In this document: one piece after another, positions 35,338 through 47,119 of the stretch
Layout: every line of letters starts with the position of its first letter
Position numbering within the stretch: position 1 is the stretch's first letter
Source of the DNA: Lineus longissimus
Taxonomy: Eukaryota; Nemertea; Pilidiophora; Heteronemertea; Lineidae
Reading direction: 5' to 3'
Assembly: GCF_910592395.1 (NCBI RefSeq)
Contig: NC_088311.1
Coordinates: 15,752,501 to 15,816,500 of the forward strand
Length of the DNA: 64,000 nucleotides
Made by a program: the position numbers and the translations under genes
The notes under the pieces: generated by a model
The model's database searches: none
What the model saw: only the letters and a program-made list of their open reading frames with translations
What the model was told of the DNA's origin: nothing

Positions 35338-36620
35338 TGACCATATGAACAAAAAAATTTTTTACTTTTACTTCACATTTTTAAGTATTTACTACCATCT
35401 ATTTGAATAAAAATGTAGTAAACATTTGCTATGAGTAAAAGTTTGTACTATTTACTAGTACAGTAGTAGTTACTCCGAAAATAGTACATACTACAGTCAG
35501 TATGAATAAAGTTGAGTATTTACTAACGTTTTCAAGTGACCAAATGCAACTTTCTACAATAGCAGCATTTTTGCAAATTCTGCGCCAGAGGAAGGTGTAT
35601 GCCCCAAGGTGAACTTGCGAGGGGAAGAATTATAGAATTTTGTTCCGTTTTGTTGAGGAAAATGTACTTAGGAGGGCTGAACACTTATGGATGATGCGAC
35701 AGGAGAAACTAGAGGTGGTGCCCTATCAAGGAAACAACAAATGGAGGTATTTTTCCGTTGTGGGGGTGACCCTGGCTTTCAAGAAGGTGTTGGTAAGGAT
35801 ATCGGTATGACTCAGTCAACAGATTCAAAAACATTTTCTAAAGTTTTGAATGGGATTGTGCAAAAAGCTGATTTATGGATAAACTTTGCCAAGAACCAGG
35901 GTAACCTTCAACGTGCAAAGGATACTTGGCATGATAAATAAAAGATCCCTTGCACAATTGGGATACTTGATTGCACCCATGTCCGGATACAAAAACCAAA
36001 GAGCCAAGGGCATGAATACATTACCCGGAGAGGTGCAGCATCAATCGTTCAAGCTACATGTGATGCTGGTGAGAGGTTTACCAGCGTGGATACTGAAATG
36101 CCAGGGTCTGTTCATGACAGCCGCATATGGACGAACTCCGTTGTTGGCAAGTTTATGATGAATTCCAGGACTGATGCACTCCTGCATGGGGATGAAGGAT
36201 ACGGAATTGCACCTTGGTTGAGGACACCTTTCAAAGACCCACAAGAATCTGTTGAACGATCATTCAACTGTGTGTTTACCAAGGAAAGAGTGATAATTGA
36301 GAGATGTTTTGGCCAACTGAAATGGCGGTTCCCTATGCTCCAAGCATAACGTCTGTGACTCTATGGAACAAAAGAAAGTTTGAGCAAAAGAACCCGATTA
36401 CCAACTTTGTGTAATGGGTCTGATCACTATGAGTGCGGTTAGCTCAGGACATAAACAAGTAGATACTAGTTTGGTAACAGTAGGTGCTATGAAGTAAAAG
36501 TAAAAGTTTATTAATATGAAATGAAGTATTTACTTTTAATTTCAGTATATACTAATCAGAAGTTACTTTTACTACTTACTTCTACTAGCAAGTAGATACT
36601 CTTTTTTATTCATATGGCCC
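35338..36620 (+). mobile_element. PIF/Harbinger element, 1283 bp
   Basis: Ends TGACCATATGAACAAAAAA (35338) and the complement of GGGCCATATGAATAAAAAA (36602-36620), 16 of 19 matching. ATT is present immediately outside each end (35335-35337, 36621-36623), consistent with a 3 bp duplication. Subterminal regions on both sides are crowded with AGTA, TTACTTTT and AAGTA words. It encloses the transposase described separately. Confidence 0.85.
35687..36349 (+). pseudogene. Harbinger (HARBI1-like) transposase with one premature stop
   Basis: One frame spans 220 codons with a single TAA at 35939. Residues 1-70 hold a helix-turn-helix-like segment (SRKQQMEVFFRCGGDPGF, then IGMTQSTDSKTFSKVL). The DDE_4 nuclease follows: IGILDCTHVRI (first Asp), MPGSVHDSRIW (second Asp), LHGDEGYGIAPWLRTPF, and IERCFGQLKWRFPML (Glu). 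The stop falls just before KIPCTIG, where an aromatic residue is usual. An upstream in-frame stop at 35678 and the absence of an extended N-terminus suggest the 5' part is also lost. Family members cut and paste the element. This one is probably inactive as written. Confidence 0.85.
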
Positions 36621-36623
36621 ATT

Positions 36624-37284
36624 GTCTTGTATACTACCGCTGCGTTAAATTTCATGTCTACATACTTTGTAATCATGTATATTTCACTAAATAGGAAAAA
36701 CACCCAACAGAGATGGTACATTCAACGTTTTGCTATTTATTCAAGCTTTTTCAGGGAATAACAATATCGGCATACGAAACACTCCTCAAAAAACTTTTCT
36801 ACAACAACATGTATATGATACTCCATCGAGTAACGCCAATCACACTGCAATGGATCTGTTCTGGCTCCGCTCCTCGTGTCTTCGTTGACACGTAATCCGA
36901 GCCGTGTCGAAATATCGATCAGGGCATGAGGTCAAGGGTCATATAACGTAAACATACATTTGCATGTGTTGTACTAGCTTTGTCCAATAGGTGGAGTTGT
37001 TCTTTACAAGTAGTAGATCACAACCATTTCGTGTTACAGATGTCTCTGGTAAAATGGTGCTGTCATCTGGGGTTTTAAGAGAAAAGACAAAACAAGACTT
37101 AGTGAAAGATCTAAACAGTCCCTAACATTGTCCATAACATTCAGGCACGTGGGTTTGTTACTCCTGAGAGTGCTGATCCAAAATGACTCCCTTTGACATG
37201 TTTGAGGAAGTTTGGTGTTAGAGTTTACATTGGCTAATTTGATTTATTTTTTGTCAGTGACTCTGATTTTATTGTCTGGCAAAT
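36624..37284. other. Unassigned interval
   Basis: No gene recognised. The sequence lies on the 3' side of the minus-strand Penelope-like fragment and may include its untranslated remnant. Confidence 0.35.
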
Positions 37285-37616
37285 TCAAATGGTTTTCCAC
37301 ACCAATATATTAGAATAATGTTCATTCATTCTCACTTTGAGTTGCCTGGAAGTTTGACCTATGTATTGAAGGCTACATGTTACATTCTGTGAGTTACAGT
37401 TTATTTTCTGGCAGATTTCATAGCATTTTTGGTCATTCGTCTTTGAAATGTAGCACTTTTCACCATAAAGATGCAATTAGAAGCACTTGTTTTCGAAACA
37501 CTTGCTGTTATCAGAAGGTGAGTGGGAATGTCCTGTTTCACTTTGGCTCTGTTTATAGCATCCTTTAAGCTTTTACACTTCCTCACAGCTGTTTCAGCTA
37601 AGCCTAAACATGACAT
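37285..37616 (-). pseudogene. Penelope-like element fragment: GIY-YIG endonuclease
   Basis: Two overlapping minus-strand frames carry parts of a Penelope-like C-terminus. The upstream part reads KSLKDAINRAKVKQD, resembling the segment before the cysteine-rich linker. Then comes KTSASNCIFMVKSATF, and then in the second frame NCNSQNVTCSLQYIGQTSRQ followed by LKVRMNEHYSNI. The YIGQTSR..LKxR pattern is the GIY-YIG nuclease core. About ten residues normally found between NVxY and QYIGQT seem missing. The reverse transcriptase that should precede it is absent, so this is a short, frameshifted remnant. Confidence 0.65.
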
Positions 37617-38642
37617 CGATATAAACCATTCTGCCTACTAGCCTGCTGCCCAACGATTGGTCCATGCGAAAAGCCTGTTAACCGCTATAAACATTGTCGC
37701 CAATACACATCTCACACATTATCGCAATACCCATTCAGCCAAAGGGTTATTGCATTGGCATCGTTCAAACATCAGCGCGCTTCTGTACACGTGCTCGAAT
37801 TAGATACGACGGTTTTCATTGGCTCATAAGTTGTGTCACATGACCATTCACCCGGCAAGAAAATTTCATGAAATTTGGACCAAAATTAACGAAACAGTGG
37901 CGATTTCCATGTTTTTTATCGATTTTTCGACAAGTTACAGATTTTGGAATTCTTCAAGACTAGATAGCCGGGTAGGCATAATATCATATATCATAAATAC
38001 CCCGGCTGTTTTGCATAACTCATTTCAGTTTCGTACAGAATCGTGCGTTTATTCTGAAATTTCTCAAACTTTGATCTGCTCAAATTCAAAATGGCCGACT
38101 TGCAGACGGAGATTGAGATGGGGTGCCAAGTTCATCGTACAACATCGAATTCCCTTGATCGTTATTTAGCAAAACGAGTTACTTCCAGTATTCATTCAAA
38201 TCTTTACTTTTAAAATATATATCTATTTTATGTTAGTTTGCTGTCTATTCATGCAGAAAATGCATTTGAAAAACAAATGTCTAAAAATAGTTGAGTTTTG
38301 AAGTTCGATAGTCGGGTCTATTTTGGTGAAAGGGGTACAGCATGGGTAATAGTACAATAATAAGTCATGATCGTGCTTATGAACAAGCCATGAGTTAACA
38401 TATACCATAGTTTATGTTGAAAATATCTTTACAGATGTAATTGATAAATATAGTCTTAAGAATTCACCAAATATAGAAAAGTTCTTGGTATATTATCCAC
38501 CTGTTAGCAAAATGAACTCGCCCATTGACCCACATTCCAGTTTGTTGTGGTATTTTTGTACAGGGTGATGCCAAAACAGTGCCTTTTGTTGACTGGTAAA
38601 GAGCCCTTCAGTTACTAAAATGCCTTTTTCCTTTAATTTCAG
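37617..38642. other. Unassigned interval
   Basis: A short ATG frame at 38091 (MADLQTEIEMGCQVHR, stopping after about 40 codons) has a good start context, CAAAATGG, but no recognised family. Nothing else is supported. Confidence 0.35.
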
Positions 38643-38778
38643 CTGGTTGCATGGTGTGTACTGCAGATAACTTCTCGACTTAATCCGGCTGATGTGATGC
38701 TTTAGTTGATTCGAGAGGCTACATGTATATAGGCCCAGTACGTCGACATCATTGATCCGGCAGTGAACAAGATAAGTG
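38643..38778 (+). other. Exon-like island 1
   Basis: Bounded by a strong acceptor (TTTTTCCTTTAATTTCAG) and a strong donor (AAGTG|GTAAGT). One frame reads LVAWCVLQITSRLNPADVML, stop, LIREATCI, stop, AQYVDIIDPAVNKIS, so it is protein-like but broken twice. It could be a pseudogene exon or an untranslated exon. Confidence 0.35.
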
Positions 38779-38901
38779 GTAAGTTAAGCGATGTTTCCCT
38801 TCATCTATGTATTCACAAACAGATGATTGAAATCATTATACTGTATTTCCGTAGGCTTTGTATGCATGTATTCTATTCTAATAAATTACTCTTTATTTCA
38901 G

Positions 38902-38982
38902 GTTCAGCCTCCAAGATGTGTCACCAGAAATGCAACCGACATTATAGACAGGCGTGATTACTACTCTGATTTTGGACTGATG
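38902..38982 (+). other. Exon-like island 2, 81 nt
   Basis: Acceptor TTACTCTTTATTTCAG and donor GATG|GTAAGT enclose exactly 27 codons, open in one frame only: VQPPRCVTRNATDIIDRR then DYYSDFGLM. Length divisible by three and consensus splice sites make this a credible exon. It does not join island 1 in an uninterrupted frame. Confidence 0.45.
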
Positions 38983-39211
38983 GTAAGTTCCGAGGCTATT
39001 TTGATTGCAATTAAATATTATTTGAATCTACATTGAAATAAAAGTGGACATCTGTAGGATACTTCCTTTCTTTCTCTAGATTCAACACTGGTCAGTGTCA
39101 GAATTGAATTAGAATAGAAGCTGTGTCTGTTGGAGCCACCCCCAGTTCCCCCCCCCCCCCTCCCCCATTTAGCCACTGCCATTATGTTTACACTCACCTT
39201 TACAATTCCAG

Positions 39212-39480
39212 GTATACTCGTCTTCAAAATGGACCTGACTAGGAATGATGATGGTGACTTCCCTCCTCAGAAAAAAGCTCGGTTGGATTCGAAAGTTGGT
39301 GCAGGCGGTCGTTAGCGATATTTCGGTCGTAAACGCAAGAAGTCCAAGAAATCCACTGACAAATCACGAAAACGTATATTCAATGTCGGCGACACGTGTT
39401 TGTTCAGATTGGACTCAAAAGTTTATCTTGGAACCGTTCTTAGTCAAGTTGATGAACATCATTTCCAAATTGAGGACTAG
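39212..39480 (+). pseudogene. Exon-like island 3: basic linker plus short Tudor-like segment
   Basis: An acceptor, CACCTTTACAATTCCAG, ends at 39211. From ATG 39229 one frame runs 83 codons with a single in-frame TAG (39313). Before the stop: FPPQKKARLDSK, a nuclear-localisation-like patch. After it: FGRKRKKSKKSTDKSRKR, very basic, then FNVGDTCLFRLDSKVYLGTV and HHFQIED before the final stop. The FxxGDxCxxR..xYxGxV pattern resembles a Tudor-type chromatin reader fold but is too short to assign. The TAG may be a disabling mutation, a sequence error or an unannotated splice. Confidence 0.4.
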
Positions 39481-39708
39481 ACAGGAACAGTGCGCACCTT
39501 CATTTGTCTGTCACTTTGATTAAAAGAAAGTTAAAGTTGAAACTTCTATAGCAAGGAATATGAAGATGTGAACTTTGTATTATTATTTTTTGAATGTATG
39601 AGTCTATTGAATGTAAATTAAATGCATATTGTGAATAATTAAAAATAATAATATTGTGTACATTGAAATCATGACTTTTAATTTTTGTGTACTGGTACTG
39701 CCTTGATA

Positions 39709-40235
39709 TGTTGTCCTCTGTGACTGTTGTCTCATCTCTCGGAATAACAAGACCCCAAGCTGGATGAGACACCTACATCCCCTGCATATAAAAGATAGGT
39801 TGTGACATAATGTCCTCTGTGACTGTTGTCTCATCTCTCTTAATAACAAGGCCTCAAGCGGGATGAGACAACTACATCCCTTGCCTATGATAATAAAGGT
39901 TGTAACATATAATGTCCTCTGTGACTGTTGTCTCATCTCTTGGAATAACAAGGCCTCAAGCTGGATGAGACAACTACATCCCTTGCCTATGATAATAAAG
40001 GTTGTGACATGTCCTTGGTGACTGTTGTCTCAACTTCACTCCCGGAATTACAAGACCCCAAGCTGGATGAGACCCCCGTTGTCCTGCCTATGATATCATA
40101 GGTTGTGACCTGTCGATTTTTGCAACTAACTGTCTCATCTTGGTAGGCCTACAATAGGACACATTTGTCCTGCCTATATATACTATAGGTTAAGACCTGT
40201 TCTTTGCGCCTATTTGTCTCATTTGTGTACAACAG
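39709..40235 (+). repeat. ~100 bp satellite with internal palindrome
   Basis: TGTCCTCTGTGACTGTTGTC starts near 39711, 39811 and 39913, with diverged copies near 40009, 40111 and 40198. Each unit holds TGTCTCATC and, about 35 bp on, GATGAGACA, plus CCTATGATAATAAAGGTTGT. Copies decay toward 40235. Short minus frames at 39500-39951 are artefacts of the array. Confidence 0.85.
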
Positions 40236-42530
40236 GGCACCAATCTTTCATACCACAACATAAGTAATGGGCATGGCATTTTCAAATGACGACCATTCTT
40301 CACAACGAATAACGAAGTAGGCCCTTTTAAAATGCCTTTTATTTGTCTTTGCCTGAGTGCAAACCTAATCTAATCACAGCCATACAAAGCTATGTTATAT
40401 GCAGAATATTAAATTGCTTTTTACAGAAGAATTGGTATCTGGGCTGAAACATAATAGAGGTGCAAACAATCATCAATATTTTTACAGAAAAACTCCATCA
40501 AAGTCATCTTTTATACACTACACAGTGCAGGCCCAAGCCTATCCAAGATGGCAGCCGGAATATAATACACAAAGCTTGGTTCAGGTCAAGTTGGTTCTAA
40601 TAAACGCATGCAATCTTAATTACTACTAACACAATTAAGGGGCATACATGGGTGGATACAGGCCTTTTATGTAATCCTTAAGCGGTTGGGGTGAGGAACT
40701 GGGTTGTTTATTGGGGTAGCAATTAACACCTTCATGCCAGCACCTCCCTAAAAAGTGGCGTATGGTGCCGTCTGATTAAACTTGCGTTTCTATTCTAGCT
40801 GAAACAGCTGTGTCCTGTAACTATGGTTGGGAATTTTTGAGAACAGTTTCTAGCCTATTTCTGAGCTAAGCAGTACATCCCAGTGTTGTTTATAAAAAAA
40901 TTGTTACAGGTCAAGAACATTCTGCTTGTAGGTTTTTGCTTGCTATAAGCAGTGTGTCCCTTACAGCCTGGCATTCATCATGTTCATTATTGACTTCTTA
41001 CTGTCAGACTTCGTGTGTCCCCTAAGCAGTAACAGTTCCATTAGCCTATCTATGTGACAATCGAAGTCCTTGGCAAGTTGCTAAACCTCCTGCAATATCT
41101 ATTCATCTTAAAAGAGCTGAAAACTCTGATTTGCTCACTGGTCAATGGATGGAATGTCATGATCAATGGTCATAAAGTTGACAGAATGTTGCACCAGATC
41201 ATTTTGTTTTTGTCTTTCATGTAAACAGGAAAAACCTCCCATAAACACACACACCTTTGCAAACTGCATGACATCTCGTCCGAAAATAGATCTGTACGAA
41301 AGAAATGGTGACAGCACCTCTCCTAAAAAAAGGCATTATGGTTTCGATTTCCGGACGCAGTAGATTCAGCGCCTTCAGAGGGAATACAACCCTCATCATG
41401 CAGATATAATAAATCCACCTACCTTTTTTCGATCCTGATCATGGCATGCTGCTCTCACATCTGATCATCGGATGATTTTTACAAGTAGAGCAATTTATTC
41501 CTCAGATGATGAAAGACCAGTAGTCAAGTCTCAGGAAGAGTTATCTTCAACTCTTACTGCCCAGACACTTTTGAAAAGGACAAGGCCTCTCCCCTGACAT
41601 CTTGGCACCAGTTGTTTGCAATATACTCTGCCTCTTGATATTTCAAATGACATAAAGCCTAATCTCAGGTCAGGATGGACGCTCCCCTGAACAAACACTC
41701 CACTTTTTAGACCAACCGCCCATGCGCTCTAACAATGAATTGCCTATCATAACTACACAGATAGAATTTATTTGATTACTACACAATCAAAAACAGGACG
41801 CATTCAACATGTTCATTCTATTTTTTCTAAGAAAACATTTGAATTTAAAGTATTAAATTATCGAAACTGACTGGACGTATTGTTGTTGTGAGACCGAGAA
41901 GTGAGACAGACTTTTGAATGTTTTACATTCAAATCAAACGTCAACATTTTCTGAAACGATCGGCAATGTTAAAAAAAAATTATAACCACAAACCAATCAC
42001 AAGAATCTAATCTAGACATCTCACCTGGATTGTTGAGTGGATGATCGACTTATACCATTGATCTGAGGTAATTTTATTCCTTCTAAATTTACCTTATCAT
42101 CGCTTCAAGTTAAACAAAAATGGCTGGCGTGTACATGCAAACTCGTACAGTGATGACTTTCAGACACTTGAATTCATCAAATGCCACCATCTTAGATGTC
42201 GGCATCCTGAGATTAGGTTTTTGATAATCCTACGTCATCGACTGCGTCATCAGTTCAGACTTATAACGATTTATTCTATCAATAAATAACAAGGTATGAT
42301 CTTTATAGATAACTTACACTTTTTGGTGTGTTTGCAGGTGATTTTATGGAGAACTGTAAATGCTGCCTAGGGCAGCAATCATTTACGCGGGCTACATGAT
42401 GATGCGATACCCTCTTTGAAAATCGAAAAATTATTTCCTTTTCCACATTCGCAGTACTACTTTTCAAGATGGAGGCAACTGACAAGTAACAGAGGTGATG
42501 GAAGGAACAAAATCGCCACCTCTAGTGTCA
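40236..42530. other. Unassigned 2.3 kb interval
   Basis: No gene recognised. About 41599-41645 (CTTGGCACCAGTTGTTTGCA) is shared with 48336-48380, marking an unidentified dispersed repeat. Confidence 0.4.
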
Positions 42531-42539
42531 AGATTGGTC

Positions 42540-42962
42540 TACATGCAGCTACAGGTCCAATCAAAGAGCAGAATATTACTATGCAACTATGACGTCAAAG
42601 TGTGGGTTTTCCAAAGAATTCTTAATTTTCTGGGCCAATACCGGAAAATATTTACCTAATGCATATTTTTCCATGGAATTTTATAATTTGGCTTAATTTT
42701 AGACCTAAATTGAATACTATTCTTCATCCAGTAAACGAGATCAGCCTTAAAACAAAGCCGTCTCGCACGCTGAATGTAGGGCAAATTGCACTGATTTTTG
42801 GTTTCTGATCAGAGAAAAATATACCCTAAAATAAGGTATTAAGTTGAAACCTCTAGGTCTTATGGTTTCAAAACGTTCGCCCCATGTTGACGGATGGACA
42901 AACAGACAGAATCTGAACAGTTATTTTACCAGATACACTAATTCCGTCAGCTAAGCTAAAAG
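42540..42962 (+). repeat. Family A 3' end, truncated copy
   Basis: AAACCTCTAGGTCTTATGG, GACGGATGGACAAACAGAC and ATTCCGTCAGCTAAGCTAAA match the 3' ends of the other family A copies. No matching 5' end (AACAAGAGGCCC) was found upstream, so the left limit is approximate. Confidence 0.6.
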
Positions 42963-44579
42963 CTAGCCAACTTCTGTCACAGCCGTCTTGGCACATTCTT
43001 CAGGTTTATTTCACAACCAGCAAACACAACGGTTTAAAACATGTGGTACTGTTTCTTACATAGCTATATTTAACCAAACCAAGTTTTTTTGCCTATGCCA
43101 TTCCTTCTTGCTTTCCTGCAGCTAAATTCATGCTAACGTATGATTGTCATCCTTAAAATGACGTACTCATGGCTATTACTTTAGGAGAAACCCGTATTTA
43201 TTTCTTGAATGAGAATGGTCACACATCTTACTTGCAATTTTACCCGTATGCGACCTACTTGAACTGTCAAGGACACTAAATCAACTTTCTGCACAAACAG
43301 ACAGACAATTTTTACACAAAGTCTATGGTAAGGGGTAAATAAACACTTTAGCCATCATGACTTTGACCCCACAGCAAACAGGTTATGATCAAATGACATC
43401 AACATGATCAATTTAACTGCAAAAAGTTATTTTAAGCCCCCGACAGGTTATCTGGGGGTTAATATTATAGTCCCAATTATTGGAGATGTGGAAAAAATCT
43501 TTTTTACCACAGTCCACTTTTCAACTTGCATTTTTTTTCCCATTTTATATACCATAGGAACAAGTGGATACTGAAGAACAGAAACATTTCGCGTGCAAAA
43601 CATTTTTGGCGAATGTCCGTGAAGGACTTTCGCCAAAAAAAGTCGGCCACAAAAATCTCTTCCTTTTCACAAGAACTCCATACCTCTGTATTAAACAAAC
43701 TTCCTAATTCTCTTTATCATCGTACAGTCCAAATCACAAATAACATCCATCCTACTTCGCGTCATTGATGCGCAGCATACACGTGAGTTGCAGGCCGAGC
43801 TTCACGTCTATGACGCACCAGTGACACGCTTATCTCTCTATGTTTCGCATATTTTACGGGCGACATATGCATTGGGTACCGCGTCAATGATTCACCACTG
43901 ACGTGGCAATGACGCAAAGTTAGGGATGACAATTGTGATTTGGATTGTAAACCATGACAGGTAATTGAAGATACTGCGCAATTAGCACATATCATCTCAA
44001 AAATCAATGTGGTGAACATTTTTCTGGTATACAGTACATAGAGTAAAGCTAGACTCTCGAAACGTCCTTGAATGTCACTCAGTCACATTCCATACAATCA
44101 TTGTTACTATTCTATTGAAAAATTCTTTGAGGGGCATAAAGGCATTTTAGGGTAGAGAAGAGGGTTTTTTGGACTACTTTTTTGTAGCAAAAATTGACAA
44201 AAACACAATATCAGTCTAAGAGTTAAAAATAATAAATGGTTGTGGGTCCATCAGAGACCATAGAAAATTTGAAGACATACAGTTAGCAAACACAAACACA
44301 CCCTCATTTTTTTTTCAATCCTTCAAAGTAAACTTCTTAAAGGTTGAGGTATGATGAAGTAGTATAACAGGTCAACCCAGGTCAAAATTATTTGTCAGAC
44401 GAAAAAGAAAATTTAAGAGGCTTCGTGAGAAAGTACCTAATTGTGCGCAATAAAGTAATTGATAGGTTGAAACGACGTCAGTTATTGCTCCTTAAAATTG
44501 AGACACAATTTTTGCCCACCTGGTATACATGTAGGAAACCCCCTCGAAGGGGTTTCCAAGCCAAAGACCATCACAAGGT
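42963..44579. other. Unassigned interval
   Basis: No gene recognised. The frames at 43448-43768 overlap on both strands and carry no motif. A hairpin at 44534-44557 is listed separately. Confidence 0.4.
44534..44557. repeat. Short G/C hairpin
   Basis: GGAAACCCC at 44534 pairs perfectly with GGGGTTTCC ending at 44557 around a 6 nt loop. It lies just before a family C 5' end. Confidence 0.6.
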
Positions 44580-47119
44580 TGTAAAATGAAATGGTCCAGG
44601 GACCATGTGCTCACCTCGGGTAATGTAATGCATGTCATTTGCAGTGGAGATGGGGAGAACAGTTTCTGGCTAGTTTCACCAGTTTTGATTCCATTGAATA
44701 ATATCATTCTTCTCAGCTCATTGGCATAAAAGAAAATTACCGGTACCATCTAAGCATAGCATTTTGGTTATAAAGTTGACCGAATTCCAGGGTTATTGAA
44801 GAGTGAACATGTCACATGGAAATTGGTTGACATCTGTTCAACAGTTTAGGGGTACTAGGACTTCGTTTGATTTTCAAGATGGTGGCCTGGTGGCCATATT
44901 GTCATGGGATTTGACTAAAAATTAGGGATATTGATAAGAGTACATAGATACATAATCACATGAAGTTTGGTTGCAATCCCATCATCAGTTTCGGGGTAAT
45001 AGGACTTTGTTTAATTTTCAAGATAGCCACCTGGTGGCCATATTGGTAAATGGATTTGACTGAAAATCAGGGATGTTGTAGACCCTCACCGAAAGGCAGT
45101 GCACTGAAAATGACTGCATCACACTGCTTTTGACTGAAACCCCCACAACATATGACTGTCTTAGGCATATCATTTTTTCTTAATGTTTTAAAACCACTGA
45201 TTTTGACTGAAAGACCACTGCAAAGCACTGCCACTTGCGTAACATTATGAACGACGTATTTCAAAAACACTGCCTATGACTGAAAGACCACTGATTTCCA
45301 CTTCTCCAACTCTGATCGAAACCCGTGGCATTTTCAACATGACTGAAAACCACTGCTTTATGACTGTTGAGATTAAGACTTGATGGCAGTGTAAAGCAGT
45401 GGTAATTGCAGTCAAATTCAGTGTTAAATATCACCCATAATGCAACCTGAGACAGGAAGTTAGTAAGTTTGAATTTGATTGTCAAACATTCAAGAAATCA
45501 TGGTAACTCTTCATATTTCTTGATATTTACCCGAATTTCAATATGAGAAGAGGGGAGTTATAGTCAGTTTGAATTGGAACACATAAGGAGCCAAATGAAT
45601 GCAAAAAGGGTAATCTAGACAGACACAGAAGTTGTATTTTCAGCAAATCAAGAAGGCTGTATAGGCCCTAGGTGTTATAATGTATGCATACACTGCAAGA
45701 TATCTGCATGAGAGCTGCAGTCAACAGCTGATGTTGTGGGCAACAATACACATCAATCAGTCTGTTAGATCATTATTCTATAGGCCGCGTGCAGTACTTT
45801 ATTTGGACGTCAATTTGATCTAGCTTCAATCCCTGACATCACTGACAGTAGCTATGTGCCATGCGTTGTTTCAATTGTCTAGTAACCCCATCTGACCACT
45901 GTCATTATGACAAAGTTTGCAATGACGTAGGTCAAGGACGCGAGTTTGTCATCTTTTTACTGTGTCACGTCCGCATGCAATAGCGATGTCCTCTATTTGT
46001 GCAGATGACGTCATCACTGCCATATTGGATGCAAACACGCCGTCTAAAATAGGACAGCAAAAGTAACAGTTGGCTAAAAGTTTTTGCTTTTTCGAACAAT
46101 TTCTTTGGTTGTCATCAGCACAGGGGGGTCACGTCCCCCAAACCTCTCTCGGCATCGGGCCTGCATGCCATTGAATAAATTATTCATATTACCACTGAAA
46201 ATGACTGCAGGAGGTTTTGGAAATGGCAGTCAAAATCAGTGGTGTTTCAGTGTGGATTCAGTGTGCTGCGAAATATTTAAATTAACACTGAACCCCACTG
46301 CCAGCCCTGTGCATGATGCATAGTGGGGAGTCATTTTCAGTGTCAAAAACAGTGGAAATCAGTCAGCCTTAATATTTAAATGAGCACTGCTTTTGACTGC
46401 CTTACCACTGATTTTGACTGTCTTACCACTGCTTATGACTCCCTAACCTCTATTTTTGATTGCTGTACAACTGTATGCTTTGGTAACGCGTGACTGAAAA
46501 ACACTCCCTATGACTGCTTTCCACTGATTCCAACACTGCCATAAAAATGTGAGGTAACACTGCAACCTGACTGAATCCTGACTGATATCACACTGCTTTT
46601 CAGTGAGGGGAGAGTACATAGATATACAATCACATGAAATTTGGTTGCAATCCGACTTTGTTTAATTTTAAAGATGGCCGCCTGGCAGCCATATTTGAAG
46701 TCAGAGCGGGACAATTTTTTGGGATAGGATAGAGGGTCCCTGGATACATGTCCTCACAAGTTTAGAACCTTCTAGCATAAATAGAAATGAAAAGTGCCAC
46801 CTATCGGTGATTTAGTGAACTTTGAATTCTTTGGTGATATGTCAAAACCTTATTAGATACACGCACCATAAAAAATTTCGTCACTCTACGTACAACCATT
46901 AGCTTCAAAAAGGCAAAAAAAACAATTTCCAAGATGGTCACCTGGAGGCACGAAATTAGGTCATATCGCGAGAAAAAAAAGGAAAATACGTCCGGGCATA
47001 TTGCCCAAAGCTACCATCACACCAAGTTCTAGCCATCTAGTCGTAGCGATGACGAAACTTGCTCCGCTAATCGACGACGGGCGCCAAGGTATCGTATTAG
47101 CTCCCCAGAGGTGAGCTAA
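44580..47119 (+). mobile_element. Family C large repeat, copy interrupted by another element
   Basis: The 5' end is AAATGAAATGGTCCAGGGAC then CATGTGCTCACC. The 3' end is GGGCGCCAAGGTATCGTATT then CCCCAGAGGTGAGCTAAAAA. It contains two internal units beginning CAGTTT(A/C)GGGGTA(C/A)TAGGACTT (44842, 44985), each with AAGAT(G/A)G..GCC and a later TAC(A/)TAGATA phrase, so its core is itself tandem. A 1528 bp element is inserted at 45083. Confidence 0.6.
45083..46610. mobile_element. TIR element saturated with CACTG(A/C)TTTTGACTG motifs
   Basis: The left end CCCTCACCGAAAGGCAGTG and the complement of the right end CCCCTCACTGAAAAGCAGTG are inverted copies. AGA lies just outside both ends (45080-45082, 46611-46613), consistent with a 3 bp duplication. 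Both subterminal regions carry many copies, on both strands, of ACCACTG(A/C)TTTTGACTG. The CACTG word near the tip, dense subterminal motifs and a 3 bp duplication recall CACTA/EnSpm-like transposons. No transposase remains; frames at 45067, 45261 and 46084 are not genes. Confidence 0.65.
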
